Assembly: GCF_002017865.1 (NCBI RefSeq)
Contig: NZ_MTJN01000002.1
Coordinates: 3,286,001-3,350,000, forward strand
Reading direction: 5' to 3'
Length of the DNA: 64,000 nt
Source: Rhodoferax fermentans
GTDB lineage: Bacteria > Pseudomonadota > Gammaproteobacteria > Burkholderiales > Burkholderiaceae_C
Part shown: positions 34,422 to 43,835 of the stretch, in pieces
How positions within the stretch are numbered: the stretch's first letter is position 1
Layout: every line of letters begins with the position of its first letter
Position numbers and translations under genes: made by a program
The notes under the pieces: model-generated
Seen by the model: only the letters and a program-made list of their open reading frames with translations
Database searches by the model: none
What the model was told of the DNA's origin: nothing

Positions 34422-36209
34422 TTAATACTCTGGTGACGGGGTGCTGGACAGCACCTCCTCCAGCACCGTCAGCCCTTCGGCCACCCGCAGAGCCCCTGCC
34501 AGGCGCAGCGGGCGCATGCCATCACTGATGGCCTGGCGCTTGAGCGCATCTGAATTGGGTTCGCGAGTGATCTGGGTCTTGAAGGCCTCAGACACCACCA
34601 GCAACTCATACAGCCCCATGCGCCCCCTGAAACCCGTCATGCGGCAATCGACACAACCCACCGGTTTGAACGGTTTGTAACTGCCACTGAGCTGCCAGGG
34701 TTTGACCGCCTGCTCCAGCGTCTCACGCGCGTCCGAAACGTCAGGCGCCTTGCACAGCAGGCACAAGGTGCGCACCAGACGCTGCGCCAGCACGCCCAGC
34801 AGCGTGGCGTTGATCAGGTACGCAGGCACACCCAGCTCCATCAGCCGGGTGATGGCCGAAGGTGCGTCGTTGGTGTGCAGGGTGGAGAACACCAGATGCC
34901 CGGTGAGTGCCGCCTGCACCGCCATTTCGGCGGTGGCTTGATCGCGGATTTCACCAACCATGATGATGTCGGGGTCCTGGCGCATCAGGGCGCGAAGACC
35001 TTCGGGGAAACCAAAATCGAGCTGCGTCTGCACCTGGGTCTGGTTGAACGAGGCCTCGATCATCTCGATCGGGTCTTCCACCGTACTCACGTTCACCTCT
35101 TCGGTGGCGACGCGCTTGAGGGTTGAATACAGCGTGGTGGTTTTTCCGGAACCGGTCGGGCCGGTCACCAGAATGATGCCATTGGGGCGTTTCACCAAAG
35201 CTTCCCAGCGCTCGGCATCGTGTTTGGAAAAACCCAGCGCATCGAGCTCCTTGACCGTGGTCTCCGGGTCAAAAATCCGCATCACCATCTTTTCGCCAAA
35301 AGCGGTGGGCAGGGTCGAAATCCGCATCTCGACCTCAGCGCCGCCGGGGTTGCGGGTTTTGATACGGCCATCCTGCGGTCGACGTTTTTCCACCACGTCC
35401 ATGCGGCTGAGTAACTTGATACGAGCCGTCATCGCGGTCAGCACACCCATCGGCATCTGGTAGACCGGGTGCAACACACCGTCGATGCGGAACCGGATCA
35501 CACCCTGCTCACGGCGCGGCTCCAAGTGGATGTCACTGGCGCGCTGGTCAAACGCGTACTGCCACAACCAGTCGACCACCTGCACAACACTCTGGTCATT
35601 GGCGTCGAGTTGTTTGTTGCTTTTTCCAAGCTCAACCAGTTGCTCAAAGCTCGAGCCCACATTGGCGCCCGACTTGGCAGCGGCGCGGACCGACTTGGCC
35701 AAGGCAAAAAACTCCACCGTGTAGCGATGGATGTCCTGCGGGTTAGCCACCACCCGGCGCACGCTGCGCCGTGACTGGCGTTCCACCTCTCCGACCCAGT
35801 CGATCATAAAAGGCTCTGCCGTGGCGACCACAATCTCGTGGGCGCTGACCTGCACCGGCAAAATTTTGTGCCGCTCGGCGTAGGCCGGGCTCATGGTGTC
35901 GGCCACTTTGCCCACATCCACCTTGAGCGGATCAATCCGCAAATAAGCCAGCTTCACATGACCGGCCAGCCACTGGGTCAGCGACTCCAGGTCCATCGGC
36001 TTGTCGTCTGCGGCGCGATGCACCGCCACGCTGGCCAGACGCAACAAGGGGTGTTGTGCACTTTCGGCCTGGGCGCAGCGGGTGTGGATGCGCTGGGCTT
36101 CCTGCGTTGAGATGGTTCCATCTGCCTTGAGCCAGGACACCAGACTGCGCCAGTCCAACGGACCAGTGTGGGCCTCAACGCGGTGTTTGGGAGACGGCGC
36201 GGGGGTCAT
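34422..36209 (-). CDS. orphan type II secretion/type IV pilus ATPase, GspE/PilB family
   Basis: The 595-residue ATPase has an N-terminal ~180-residue MshEN-like region (KLAYLRIDPLKVDVGKVADT and YAERHKILPVQVSAHEIVVA) and the C-terminal motor: Walker A GPTGSGKTTTLYS near residue 340, Asp box VEDPIE, Walker B RQDPDIIMVGEIRD, His box GHLVFSTLHTNDA and tetracysteine zinc site CLLC/CVDC. It powers assembly of a pilus or secretion pseudopilus. No other gsp or pil genes are adjacent, so its complex is encoded elsewhere. It overlaps the methyltransferase-like gene by 4 bases (ATGA), which indicates coupled expression. Confidence 0.9.
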   Translation of the reverse strand: MTPAPSPKHRVEAHTGPLDWRSLVSWLKADGTISTQEAQRIHTRCAQAESAQHPLLRLASVAVHRAADDKPMDLESLTQWLAGHVKLAYLRIDPLKVDVGKVADTMSPAYAERHKILPVQVSAHEIVVATAEPFMIDWVGEVERQSRRSVRRVVANPQDIHRYTVEFFALAKSVRAAAKSGANVGSSFEQLVELGKSNKQLDANDQSVVQVVDWLWQYAFDQRASDIHLEPRREQGVIRFRIDGVLHPVYQMPMGVLTAMTARIKLLSRMDVVEKRRPQDGRIKTRNPGGAEVEMRISTLPTAFGEKMVMRIFDPETTVKELDALGFSKHDAERWEALVKRPNGIILVTGPTGSGKTTTLYSTLKRVATEEVNVSTVEDPIEMIEASFNQTQVQTQLDFGFPEGLRALMRQDPDIIMVGEIRDQATAEMAVQAALTGHLVFSTLHTNDAPSAITRLMELGVPAYLINATLLGVLAQRLVRTLCLLCKAPDVSDARETLEQAVKPWQLSGSYKPFKPVGCVDCRMTGFRGRMGLYELLVVSEAFKTQITREPNSDALKRQAISDGMRPLRLAGALRVAEGLTVLEEVLSSTPSPEY

Positions 36210-36961
36210 GACAACATCGGCTTGAACACCCGCACCCATTTGGCGGCCGGCAAACCCCAGCGTGCCTCAATCACTGCGGCACGCGCCATCAAGACCTCGC
36301 GTTTAGGCCGTGTGGGTGTGTGTTGTGCCAGCACCACGGTGTTGCCCTCGCGGGTGGGTTTGAAGGCCCAGATGGCGTCTTTGCCAAAAGCTGCCGACAT
36401 TTTTTCGACACTGCGCTCAAAACTCGAGGCCCGGCCAAACAGGTTCACCGTCATGCAGCCCTCCGGCGTCAACAAACGCCGACAGTGGTTGTAAAACGGC
36501 AAGCTGTCGAGCACCGGCGCGGCGGCCTCGCGGTCGTAGAGGTCCACCTGCAAGGCATCCACCGTGCCCCACCACTTGGGGTTGAGTATTTCCTGAGCAG
36601 CATCGGCCAGCACCACGCGCATCGTCGGGCTGTCGGCAGGTAACTTAAAAGCGTTGCGACAGAGCGCCAGCACCTGTGGGTTGAGTTCAATCGCCGTTGT
36701 TGAGATACGCAACTCCTTGGCACAGAACTTGGTCAAGGAGCCTGCACCCAGGCCCAGCTGCATGGCTTGGCGGTCTGTCACCGTCTCCGGGTCGACAAAC
36801 AGCAACCAGGCCATCATGCGCTGCACGTACTCGTGCACCAGGCCGATGCTGTCTTCCAGATACATGGAGCCCTGAATCCATTCGCTGCCCAGATGCAGGT
36901 GTCGAATGTTGCCGTCGTCAGAGAAGTTGGCTTCGGGAAGTTGTGAGGTGCGTTTTTTCAA
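36206..36961 (-). CDS. spermidine-synthase-fold methyltransferase-like protein
   Basis: The 251-residue protein matches the spermidine synthase-like class I fold (SpeE): LGLGAGSLTKFC as motif I, IELNPQVLALCRNAF, VLADAAQEIL and DALQVDLYDREAAAP. It lacks the acidic DxG-type putrescine site of true spermidine synthases, so it is better called a SpeE-fold transferase of unknown substrate. It starts at TTG 36961, after an in-frame stop upstream, and overlaps the GspE-like gene. The link to a pilus ATPase is unexplained; the motor and this enzyme may be co-regulated only. Confidence 0.78.
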   Translation of the reverse strand: MKKRTSQLPEANFSDDGNIRHLHLGSEWIQGSMYLEDSIGLVHEYVQRMMAWLLFVDPETVTDRQAMQLGLGAGSLTKFCAKELRISTTAIELNPQVLALCRNAFKLPADSPTMRVVLADAAQEILNPKWWGTVDALQVDLYDREAAAPVLDSLPFYNHCRRLLTPEGCMTVNLFGRASSFERSVEKMSAAFGKDAIWAFKPTREGNTVVLAQHTPTRPKREVLMARAAVIEARWGLPAAKWVRVFKPMLS

Positions 36962-37020
36962 GATGCCGGATTATCCCCAATCGCCTGGACTGTCAAGGGC
37001 GACAACCCTCACCAACCAAC

Positions 37021-37308
37021 TTAAACAGCGCTGTTGTGCCCGCCCGAACGGTCTTTCACAAAACCGAAGGCAAAACTCAGTGCTTCCTGCAAAGAATTTT
37101 CCATGGCGCGGCGCTCCGGCTCGGTCAGGTAAAACATCATGTCGACATCGTGACGCAAATAACGCGCAGGCAGTCGATTGAGCGCCACACAGGCCACATC
37201 GGCCAGCATGTCGGCACTGAAGTCAGGGTGAGAGCCAGACATTTTGGCCACCGCCTCAAACACAACCGGCTCAAAATAGTTGTGAATTTGCTCAAAGTTG
37301 ATGATCAT
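37021..37308 (-). CDS. ComFB-domain protein
   Basis: The 95-residue protein contains the ComFB motif DVACVALNRLPARYLRHDVDM (the ALNxLPxRY core) at about residues 38-58. ComFB is named from the Bacillus competence operon; from memory, cyanobacterial members bind cyclic dinucleotides (c-di-GMP or c-di-AMP). This window also encodes a GGDEF-EAL protein and the end of comEC, but far away. It stands alone, divergent from nothing. Role unknown; a small nucleotide-sensing regulator is possible. Confidence 0.78.
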   Translation of the reverse strand: MIINFEQIHNYFEPVVFEAVAKMSGSHPDFSADMLADVACVALNRLPARYLRHDVDMMFYLTEPERRAMENSLQEALSFAFGFVKDRSGGHNSAV

Positions 37309-37374
37309 AAAGTGACTCTAAAAGGTGTTTGACCCGTCAAGACAAGCGTGCCAAAGCTTTCGGACCGCCCCGGT

Positions 37375-37391
37375 AAAAAGTGGCACTTTTT
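37375..37391. promoter_or_regulatory. perfect 8-bp-arm palindrome between ComFB and HxlR genes
   Basis: AAAAAGTG-G-CACTTTTT. Lying in the divergent gap, it could be an operator for the HxlR-type protein or a small minus-strand terminator after another transcript; no function is shown. Confidence 0.35.
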
Positions 37392-37569
37392 CAACTGTAC
37401 ATGAATTTTGTGCTGACAACTGATGTTCCCAAGCTACAAAACATGTAGCAATTCGGCAATTTGCGATATAGTCCACTTTTCGCGCCGACACAAAAGGGCA
37501 GGCCTGGGTTCGCACAGCCCACTGCAGTGATGCCCTTGGCAGAAATTTCATGTCCAAAGGAGATGCCCC

Positions 37570-37881
37570 ATGAGTACAAAAGAAACCGCTGCCATTGGCC
37601 AGCTGTTAAGCCTGCTTGAATCACGTTATGCCATTCGTGTGCTTTGGGCACTCAAAGACGGCCACCCCCAGACTTTCCGCCTGCTGCAAGACAGCGTCGG
37701 CGGCATCACCCCCAACACACTGAACACACGGATCAAGGAAATGCGTGAAGCTGGCCTGCTTGACCATGGCAGCAGCGGTTATCTGGTGACCCCATTGGGC
37801 GCCGATCTGCTCAAGCGCATGGGTGATCTGTCTGCCTTTGCCACCAAATGGGTCTCCACCCAAGCCAAAAAGAAAGCCTGA
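37570..37881 (+). CDS. HxlR-type winged helix regulator
   Basis: The 103-residue single-domain protein has the HxlR winged helix: [20 protein letters not shown] followed by [20 protein letters not shown] and the wing [14 protein letters not shown]. HxlR proteins respond to aldehydes, thiols or oxidants, but this protein has no cysteine, so a thiol switch is excluded. AAGGAG precedes the ATG. The FKBP gene follows 46 bases downstream on the same strand. Confidence 0.85.
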   Translation: MSTKETAAIGQLLSLLESRYAIRVLWALKDGHPQTFRLLQDSVGGITPNTLNTRIKEMREAGLLDHGSSGYLVTPLGADLLKRMGDLSAFATKWVSTQAKKKA

Positions 37882-37927
37882 AAACAGTCGTTTTCAGCCA
37901 AGTCCACTTATTTCATCTCTGTTTCTC

Positions 37928-38278
37928 ATGATCACAACCCCATCAGGACTCCAATACGAAGACAGCATCACCGGTGTTGGTGATGTCGCGACCGACGGCC
38001 AACGCGTCACAGTCCATTACACCGGCTGGCTGTTCCAGGAAGGTGTCCAAGGCGCCAAGTTCGACTCCAGCAAGGACCGGGGCACACCTTTTGTCTTCAA
38101 CCTGGGTGCTGGCTCTGTCATCCGTGGCTGGGACGAAGGTGTGGCAGGCATGCAGGTGGGCGGCACCCGCACGCTGATCATTCCTCCGGGCCTGGGGTAT
38201 GGTGCGCGCGGTGCGGGTAACGTGATCCCGCCGCATGCCACCCTGAAATTTGAAGTCGAGTTGCTCAAGCTGTCCTGA
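37928..38278 (+). CDS. FKBP-type peptidyl-prolyl isomerase, cytoplasmic
   Basis: The 116-residue protein is a single FKBP domain that accelerates prolyl isomerisation. It has VTVHYTGWL at residues ~27-35, [27 protein letters not shown] core (only the first part quoted), [14 protein letters not shown] and [14 protein letters not shown], with the usual active-site aromatic and Asp residues. There is no signal peptide, so it works in the cytoplasm, unlike FkpA. The ATG at 37928 starts the domain cleanly. A strong terminator follows, separating it from the chaperone genes. Confidence 0.9.
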   Translation: MITTPSGLQYEDSITGVGDVATDGQRVTVHYTGWLFQEGVQGAKFDSSKDRGTPFVFNLGAGSVIRGWDEGVAGMQVGGTRTLIIPPGLGYGARGAGNVIPPHATLKFEVELLKLS

Positions 38279-38300
38279 ACCTCCACGACTGACACCTTTC

Positions 38301-38327
38301 GGGCACCTGCGACAGGTGCCCTTTTTT
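38301..38327 (+). terminator. intrinsic terminator after FKBP gene
   Basis: GGGCACCTG and CAGGTGCCC are 9-bp arms with a CGA loop, followed by six T. It lies 22 bases after the FKBP stop codon. Confidence 0.9.
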
Positions 38328-38388
38328 ATTGGTGAGATGCCATCCTGACGTCAACAAGCATTGACCACAAAATATTGTGGGTATTGCT

Positions 38389-38416
38389 CTTGAAATGGCA
38401 AACCGCGCCACCATCT
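38389..38416 (+). promoter_or_regulatory. sigma32-type heat-shock promoter of grpE
   Basis: CTTGAAA (38389-38395), 13-nt spacer, CACCATCT (38409-38416), close to the sigma32 consensus CTTGAAA-N11-16-CCCCATNT. Transcription would start near 38424, about 27 bases before the grpE ATG. RpoH is the known regulator of this gene set in proteobacteria. Confidence 0.8.
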
Positions 38417-38450
38417 CACAGCATCGTTCATACAAAACCCGCCTCACCGC

Positions 38451-39023
38451 ATGTCTGACACAACACCTCAACCTACTTCTGCGGACCATTCCGCTACCCC
38501 AGCCGCCGCCGTGGATGGGCAAAACATCCAGGAAACTTTGGCCAATTACGAATCCGAGGTCCTGGCCAAATGCCAGGCTGATCTGGCTGAACTGCAAGCC
38601 AAAAGCGCCGAACTGGCTGACCAATACCTGCGTGCCAAGGCCGATGTGGAGAACGCCCGCCGCCGCGCCGAGGACGAAGTCGCCAAGTCACGCAAATTCG
38701 CCCTGGAAGGTTTTGCCGACAGCTTGTTGCCAGTGATCGACAGCCTGGAAGCTGGTCTGGCCATCAAAGACGCCAAGCTCGAGCAGATTCGTGAAGGTGC
38801 TCAAGCCACCTTGCGACAGTTGCTGGCCGCGCTGGAGCGCAACAAGGTGATCGCCATCAACCCTGAGGCCGGCAGCAAATTCGACCCGCACCAACACCAG
38901 GCCATCAGTGTGGTGCCGTCCGAGCACGAAGCCAACTCGGTGGTGACCGTACTGCAAAAAGGCTACCTGATCTCTGAGCGCATTCTGCGGCCCGCGCTGG
39001 TCACCGTCTCTGCACCGAAATAA
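38451..39023 (+). CDS. grpE: nucleotide exchange factor GrpE
   Basis: GrpE (190 residues) releases ADP from DnaK. The N-terminal long coiled coil (about 35-95, [20 protein letters not shown] then NARRRAEDE) is followed by the beta domain ([20 protein letters not shown] and [33 protein letters not shown]). The gene is the first of grpE-dnaK-dnaJ, under a sigma32-type promoter. Length and motif order are normal. Confidence 0.95.
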   Translation: MSDTTPQPTSADHSATPAAAVDGQNIQETLANYESEVLAKCQADLAELQAKSAELADQYLRAKADVENARRRAEDEVAKSRKFALEGFADSLLPVIDSLEAGLAIKDAKLEQIREGAQATLRQLLAALERNKVIAINPEAGSKFDPHQHQAISVVPSEHEANSVVTVLQKGYLISERILRPALVTVSAPK

Positions 39024-39036
39024 GCCAATCCTCCAG

Positions 39037-39064
39037 CTTGAAATCAATCAGGCTGTCCACAAGT
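39037..39064 (+). promoter_or_regulatory. second sigma32-like promoter in grpE-dnaK gap
   Basis: CTTGAAA (39037-39043), 13-nt spacer, CCACAAGT (39057-39064), 5 of 7 informative positions matching the -10 element. It would add heat-induced transcription of dnaK-dnaJ. Confidence 0.55.
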
Positions 39065-39094
39065 TACAAACATCTGTCTATTTAGGAGTTCACC

Positions 39095-41041
39095 ATGGGA
39101 AGAATCATCGGCATCGATCTGGGCACCACCAACAGCTGCGTGGCCATCATGGAAGGCAATACGCCCAAAGTGATTGAAAACGCCGAAGGTGCGCGCACCA
39201 CCCCGTCCATCATCGCCTACCAGGAAGACGGCGAAGTGCTGGTCGGTGCTTCGGCCAAACGCCAGGCTGTGACCAACCCCAAGAACACGCTGTATGCCGT
39301 CAAACGCCTGATCGGTCGCAAGTTCACCGAAAAGGAAGTGCAAAAGGACATCGACCTGATGCCTTACAAAATTGCTGCTGCCGACAACGGCGACGCTTGG
39401 GTCGAAGTGCGTGGCAATCGCATGGCACCCCAGCAAATCAGCGCTGATGTGCTGCGCAAGATGAAAAAGACGGCCGAAGACTACCTCGGTGAAGCCGTCA
39501 CCGAAGCGGTGATCACCGTGCCCGCCTACTTCAATGATGCCCAGCGCCAAGCCACCAAGGACGCTGGCCGCATTGCTGGCCTCGAAGTCAAGCGCATCAT
39601 CAACGAACCCACGGCAGCTGCCCTGGCGTTTGGCCTGGACAAAAACGAAAAGGGCGATCGCAAGATTGCTGTGTATGACCTGGGTGGTGGTACCTTTGAC
39701 ATCTCCATCATCGAAATCGCTGACGTGGATGGTGAAAAGCAGTTTGAAGTGCTCTCCACCAACGGTGACACCTTCCTGGGTGGTGAAGATTTTGACCAAC
39801 GTGTCATCGACTTCATCATTGCCGAGTTCAAGAAGGAACAAGGTGTGGACCTGGGCAAGGACGTGCTGGCCCTGCAACGCCTGAAAGAAGCCGCTGAAAA
39901 GGCCAAGATCGAACTCTCCAGCAGCGCCCAGACCGACATCAACCTGCCGTATGTGACCGCTGACGCCTCGGGCCCGAAACACCTGAACATCAAGCTGACC
40001 CGTGCCAAGCTCGAGTCGCTGGTCGACGAGCTGATCGAACGCACCATCGCCCCCTGCCGCACCGCCCTGAAAGACGCTGGCGTGAGCGCCGCTGACATCC
40101 ATGACGTGATCCTGGTGGGTGGCATGACCCGTATGCCCAAGGTGCAGGAAAAGGTCAAGGAACTGTTTGGCAAGGACCCCCGCAAGGACGTGAACCCGGA
40201 CGAGGCTGTGGCCGTGGGTGCCGCGATTCAGGGCCAGGTGTTGTCGGGTGACCGCACCGACGTGTTGTTGCTGGACGTGACACCGCTGTCCCTGGGTATT
40301 GAAACCCTGGGTGGCGTGATGACGAAGATGATCGCCAAGAACACCACGATCCCGACCAAGTTTGCCCAGACTTTCTCGACCGCAGACGACAACCAGCCTG
40401 CCGTGACCATCAAGGTGTTCCAGGGTGAACGTGAAATTGCGGCTGGCAACAAGCTGTTGGGTGAGTTCAACCTCGAAGGTATCCCACCGTCACCACGTGG
40501 TTTGCCCCAGATTGAAGTGTCGTTTGACATCGATGCCAACGGTATTTTGCACGTGGGCGCCAAGGACAAAGGCACCGGCAAGGAAAACAAGATCACCATC
40601 AAGGCCAACTCGGGTCTGTCCGAAGCCGAGATCCAGCAAATGGTGAAAGACGCCGAGCTCAACGCCGCCGACGACAAGAAAAAGCTCGAACTGGTGCAAG
40701 CCAAAAACACCGCTGAAGCCAGCCTGCATAGCGTTAAGAAGAGCCTGACCGAGTACGGCGACAAGATCGACGCCGCTGAGAAGGAGAAAATCGAAGCTGC
40801 GGTGAAAGACCTGGAAGAAGCCCTCAAGGGTGACAACAAGGCGACCATCGAAGAAAAGAGCACGGCCCTGATGACCGTGAGCCAGAAACTCGGCGAAAAA
40901 ATGTATGCTGACATGCAAGCCAAGGAAGCCGCTGCGGCGCAACCCGATGGCGCCGCCGAGCAGGCCGCATCCCAAGGTGGCAGCGCAGCGCAAGACGACA
41001 ATGTGGTTGACGCCGAAGTGAAAGAAGTCAAGAAGCCCTAA
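39095..41041 (+). CDS. dnaK: molecular chaperone DnaK (Hsp70)
   Basis: The 648-residue chaperone folds and protects proteins with DnaJ and GrpE. The ATPase domain starts [20 protein letters not shown], with [30 protein letters not shown] and [13 protein letters not shown]. The substrate domain begins after [18 protein letters not shown], and the tail ends in the acidic [12 protein letters not shown] EEVD-type motif usual for bacterial DnaK. TAGGAG precedes the ATG. The gene is intact. Confidence 0.97.
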   Translation: MGRIIGIDLGTTNSCVAIMEGNTPKVIENAEGARTTPSIIAYQEDGEVLVGASAKRQAVTNPKNTLYAVKRLIGRKFTEKEVQKDIDLMPYKIAAADNGDAWVEVRGNRMAPQQISADVLRKMKKTAEDYLGEAVTEAVITVPAYFNDAQRQATKDAGRIAGLEVKRIINEPTAAALAFGLDKNEKGDRKIAVYDLGGGTFDISIIEIADVDGEKQFEVLSTNGDTFLGGEDFDQRVIDFIIAEFKKEQGVDLGKDVLALQRLKEAAEKAKIELSSSAQTDINLPYVTADASGPKHLNIKLTRAKLESLVDELIERTIAPCRTALKDAGVSAADIHDVILVGGMTRMPKVQEKVKELFGKDPRKDVNPDEAVAVGAAIQGQVLSGDRTDVLLLDVTPLSLGIETLGGVMTKMIAKNTTIPTKFAQTFSTADDNQPAVTIKVFQGEREIAAGNKLLGEFNLEGIPPSPRGLPQIEVSFDIDANGILHVGAKDKGTGKENKITIKANSGLSEAEIQQMVKDAELNAADDKKKLELVQAKNTAEASLHSVKKSLTEYGDKIDAAEKEKIEAAVKDLEEALKGDNKATIEEKSTALMTVSQKLGEKMYADMQAKEAAAAQPDGAAEQAASQGGSAAQDDNVVDAEVKEVKKP

Positions 41042-41082
41042 ACGCTTGGCACTTCAACACTGTTGTTGACACAGGCAGCACG

Positions 41083-41117
41083 CGCCGCGTTGATCACCGC
41101 AAGGGAGCAACGCGGCG
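41083..41117 (+). promoter_or_regulatory. dnaK-dnaJ intergenic hairpin
   Basis: CGCCGCGTTG (41083-41092) pairs with CAACGCGGCG (41108-41117), 10 bp with a 15-nt loop, then only TTTG. It may partially terminate transcription or stabilise dnaK mRNA, giving more DnaK than DnaJ. Confidence 0.6.
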
Positions 41118-41146
41118 TTTGTATTGAAACCAGGCACGAGTAGACC

Positions 41147-42283
41147 ATGTCAAAAAGAGATTACTACGAGGTTCTGGGTGTTCCCAAAAACGCCACAGAC
41201 GACGAGATCAAGAAGGCTTATCGCAAACACGCGATGAAGCACCACCCTGACCGCAACCAGGGTGACTCCGCCAAAGTGGCCGAGGAAAAATTCAAGGAAT
41301 CCAAAGAAGCCTACGAGATGTTGTCTGACCCGCAAAAACGGGCGGCCTACGACCAGCACGGCTTTGCCGGTGTGGACCCGAACATGCGCGGTGGTGCCGG
41401 TGGCGCCGAAGCCTATGGTGGTTTTGCCGAAGCCTTTGGTGACATCTTTGGCGACATGTTCGGCCAACAACGCGGTCGTGCCGGTGGTGGCCGCCAGGTT
41501 TACCGTGGCAGTGACCTGAGTTACGCCATGGAAGTGACGCTGGAAGAAGCGGCCAAGGGCAAGGATGCCCAAATCCGCATCCCGAGCTGGGACAACTGCG
41601 ACAGCTGCCACGGCAGCGGCGCCAAACCAGGCACCCAGGTCAAGTCCTGCGGCACCTGCGGCGGTACCGGGTCGGTGCAGATGCGCCAGGGTTTCTTCAG
41701 TGTGCAGCAAACCTGCCCGACCTGTCGCGGCACTGGCAAGGTCATTCCCGAACCCTGCCCAGCCTGCCATGGCCAGGGCAAGATCAAGAAACAAAAAACA
41801 CTCGAAGTCAAAATCCCGGCCGGTATCGACGGTGGCATGCGCATCCGCAGCGCAGGCAATGGGGAACCCGGCACCAATGGTGGCCCGCCGGGTGACCTGT
41901 ACATCGAGATCCGCCTCAAGAAACACGACATTTTTGAGCGCGACGGTGATGACCTGCATTGCTCGGTACCCATCAGCATCGTCACCGCCACGCTCGGTGG
42001 TGAAATTGATGTGCCCACCTTGGCTGGCAAGGCTGCCATCGACATTCCCGAAGGTACACAAACCGGCAAACAGTTCCGGCTGCGCGGCAAGGGCATCAAG
42101 GGTGTGCGCTCCAGCTACCCCGGTGACCTGTACTGCCACATCCTGATCGAAACCCCGGTCAAACTCACTGAACACCAGCGCAAGCTGCTGCGTGAGCTCG
42201 ATGAGTCCTTGAAAAAGGGCGGCAGCAAACACTCACCCACCGGTGACAGTTGGACCGACCGCTTGAAGAGCTTCTTCAGCTGA
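41147..42283 (+). CDS. dnaJ: co-chaperone DnaJ (Hsp40)
   Basis: The 378-residue class A J-protein has the J domain with HPD (KHHPDRN) at about residues 32-38, a Gly/Phe-rich linker ([12 protein letters not shown]), and four CxxCxGxG zinc repeats ([32 protein letters not shown]) at about 145-215. The C-terminal substrate domains end KSFFS. It delivers substrates to DnaK and stimulates its ATPase. It ends the operon, before a strong terminator. Confidence 0.97.
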   Translation: MSKRDYYEVLGVPKNATDDEIKKAYRKHAMKHHPDRNQGDSAKVAEEKFKESKEAYEMLSDPQKRAAYDQHGFAGVDPNMRGGAGGAEAYGGFAEAFGDIFGDMFGQQRGRAGGGRQVYRGSDLSYAMEVTLEEAAKGKDAQIRIPSWDNCDSCHGSGAKPGTQVKSCGTCGGTGSVQMRQGFFSVQQTCPTCRGTGKVIPEPCPACHGQGKIKKQKTLEVKIPAGIDGGMRIRSAGNGEPGTNGGPPGDLYIEIRLKKHDIFERDGDDLHCSVPISIVTATLGGEIDVPTLAGKAAIDIPEGTQTGKQFRLRGKGIKGVRSSYPGDLYCHILIETPVKLTEHQRKLLRELDESLKKGGSKHSPTGDSWTDRLKSFFS

Positions 42284-42319
42284 TCCAGGCCTGACCCACC
42301 GGGAGCCTATCCCTGCTAC

Positions 42320-42363
42320 AAAAAAAGCCACGCAGTTCTCTCAAAAACTGCGTGGCTTTTTTT
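42320..42363 (+). terminator. strong bidirectional terminator after dnaJ
   Basis: An 18-bp inverted repeat (42320-42337 and 42346-42363) has A-run and T-run ends around GCCACGCAGTT/AACTGCGTGGC, so it can end transcription on either strand. Confidence 0.92.
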
Positions 42364-42392
42364 CATCATCTCATCACCCAGGAGTCTCTGTC

Positions 42393-43757
42393 ATGTCTGT
42401 AACCATCAGCTTTCTCGGCGGCGCCGGTACCGTGACCGGCTCCAAATACCTGGTGCGCTTTGATGGCAAAGCGCTGTTGGTGGACTGCGGCCTGTTCCAG
42501 GGTTACAAACAGCTGCGTTTGCGCAACTGGAACCCGTTGCCAGTGGCGCCCGACCAGATCAACGCGGTGTTACTCACCCACGCGCATCTGGACCACAGTG
42601 GTTACCTGCCACTGCTCGTGAAGGAAGGATTTTCCGGACCGATTTACGCCACACCCGGCACGCGCGACCTGTGCAAGATCCTGTTGCCCGACAGCGGCCA
42701 CATCCAGGAAGAGGACGCCGAGTTTGCCAACCGCCACAAACTCTCAAAACACGAGACCGCCCTGCCCCTGTACACCCGCCAGGACGCGCTGGACACGCTG
42801 CCGCACATCAAGACCCATGACTTTGGTCGAGCCTTCAACCCGATCCCTGGCTGGAAGGCCACCTTCTCTGCCGCAGGCCATATCCTGGGTGCCAGCAGCA
42901 TCCTGCTGGAAGTGGCCGGGCGGCGCATTTTGTTCTCTGGCGACCTGGGCCGCCCGGACGACCTGATCATGAGCCCACCTGACGAGGCGCCACAGGCTGA
43001 CACGGTGCTGATCGAGTCCACCTACGGTGACCGCATCCACCCGGTAGAGGACATGCTGGCCGAACTGGCAGCACCGCTGCAACGTGTGGCCAAGCGCGGT
43101 GGTGTGGCGGTGGTGCCGGTCTTTGCGGTGGGCCGCGCCCAGGCGCTGTTACACGCCATCCATCTGCTCAAACTGCGGGGTGACCTGCCGACTTCGCTGC
43201 CGGTGTTTCTGGACAGCCCGATGGCGGTGCACACCACCCATTTGTTTGAGGCGCACTTGGGTGAACACCGCCTGAGCCAGCAAGACAGCCGCGCCCTGAC
43301 CCATGGCGCCACCATGGTCAACAGCACCGACGAGTCGCGTGCCTTGGCCAGCCGCCACGGGCCTATGGTGATCCTGTCGGCCAGCGGCATGGCCACTGGC
43401 GGGCGGGTGTTGCACCACCTGGCCCACTACGCGGGCGACCACCGCAACATGGTCATCCTGACCGGTTACCAGGCGCCCGGCACCCGGGGTGCCAGCTTTG
43501 CCAGCGGTGCCAAAACCGTGCGTATCCATGGCCGCGACGTGGTCGTGAATGCGGAGGTGGTGCAGCTGCAATCGGCCTCGGCCCACGCCGATGCCAACCA
43601 GCTCATCAGCTGGCTGCGCACGATGCCGCAGGCGCCCGATCAGGTCTACATCGTGCACGGTGAAGCAGGCCCGGCCGACACCCTGCGCGCCCGCATCAAA
43701 CACGAGCTGGGCTGGCGCGCCCTGGTGCCAGAGGCCGGATCCACCTGGCCCACCTGA
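42393..43757 (+). CDS. metallo-beta-lactamase/beta-CASP RNase-like protein
   Basis: The 454-residue protein is a beta-CASP nuclease of the YSH1/CPSF73 group. The HxHxDH zinc motif LTHAHLDHSGYLP is near residue 55, LFSGDLGRPDD near 183 and STYGDR near 210. The beta-CASP region holds VVPVFAVGRAQ and LSASGMATGGRVLHH, and zinc histidines lie in SASAHADANQL and IVHGE. It is expected to cut RNA (endo or 5'-3' exo) in the cytoplasm. CAGGAG precedes the ATG. It is monocistronic between the dnaJ terminator and a repeat. Confidence 0.9.
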   Translation: MSVTISFLGGAGTVTGSKYLVRFDGKALLVDCGLFQGYKQLRLRNWNPLPVAPDQINAVLLTHAHLDHSGYLPLLVKEGFSGPIYATPGTRDLCKILLPDSGHIQEEDAEFANRHKLSKHETALPLYTRQDALDTLPHIKTHDFGRAFNPIPGWKATFSAAGHILGASSILLEVAGRRILFSGDLGRPDDLIMSPPDEAPQADTVLIESTYGDRIHPVEDMLAELAAPLQRVAKRGGVAVVPVFAVGRAQALLHAIHLLKLRGDLPTSLPVFLDSPMAVHTTHLFEAHLGEHRLSQQDSRALTHGATMVNSTDESRALASRHGPMVILSASGMATGGRVLHHLAHYAGDHRNMVILTGYQAPGTRGASFASGAKTVRIHGRDVVVNAEVVQLQSASAHADANQLISWLRTMPQAPDQVYIVHGEAGPADTLRARIKHELGWRALVPEAGSTWPT

Positions 43758-43785
43758 ACACATCAGGCGATTCCTTTGCTACGGT

Positions 43786-43835
43786 AACTATAGCTATCAG
43801 CCCTTTTCAAGAAAGGGCTAGAGGCCAATTTCTTA
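43786..43835 (-). repeat. dispersed GCCCTT/AGCTAT repeat, orientation B
   Basis: TATAGCTATCAGCCCTTTTC, then AAAGGGCTAGAGGCCAATTT. The stop codon of the minus-strand gene (43833) touches its end. Confidence 0.75.

Noticed and set aside
36206..36961. spermidine synthase (speE) proper
   Set aside because: The methyltransferase-like core is present but the putrescine-site acidic motifs and normal length are missing, so only the fold is claimed.
39044..40102. 352-codon open frame antisense to dnaK
   Set aside because: Mirror frame of a highly biased gene; its protein has no domain logic and dnaK is unmistakable. Same for long antisense frames over dnaJ (41150-42232), TgpA (54163-55260) and the GGDEF-EAL gene (60240-61190).
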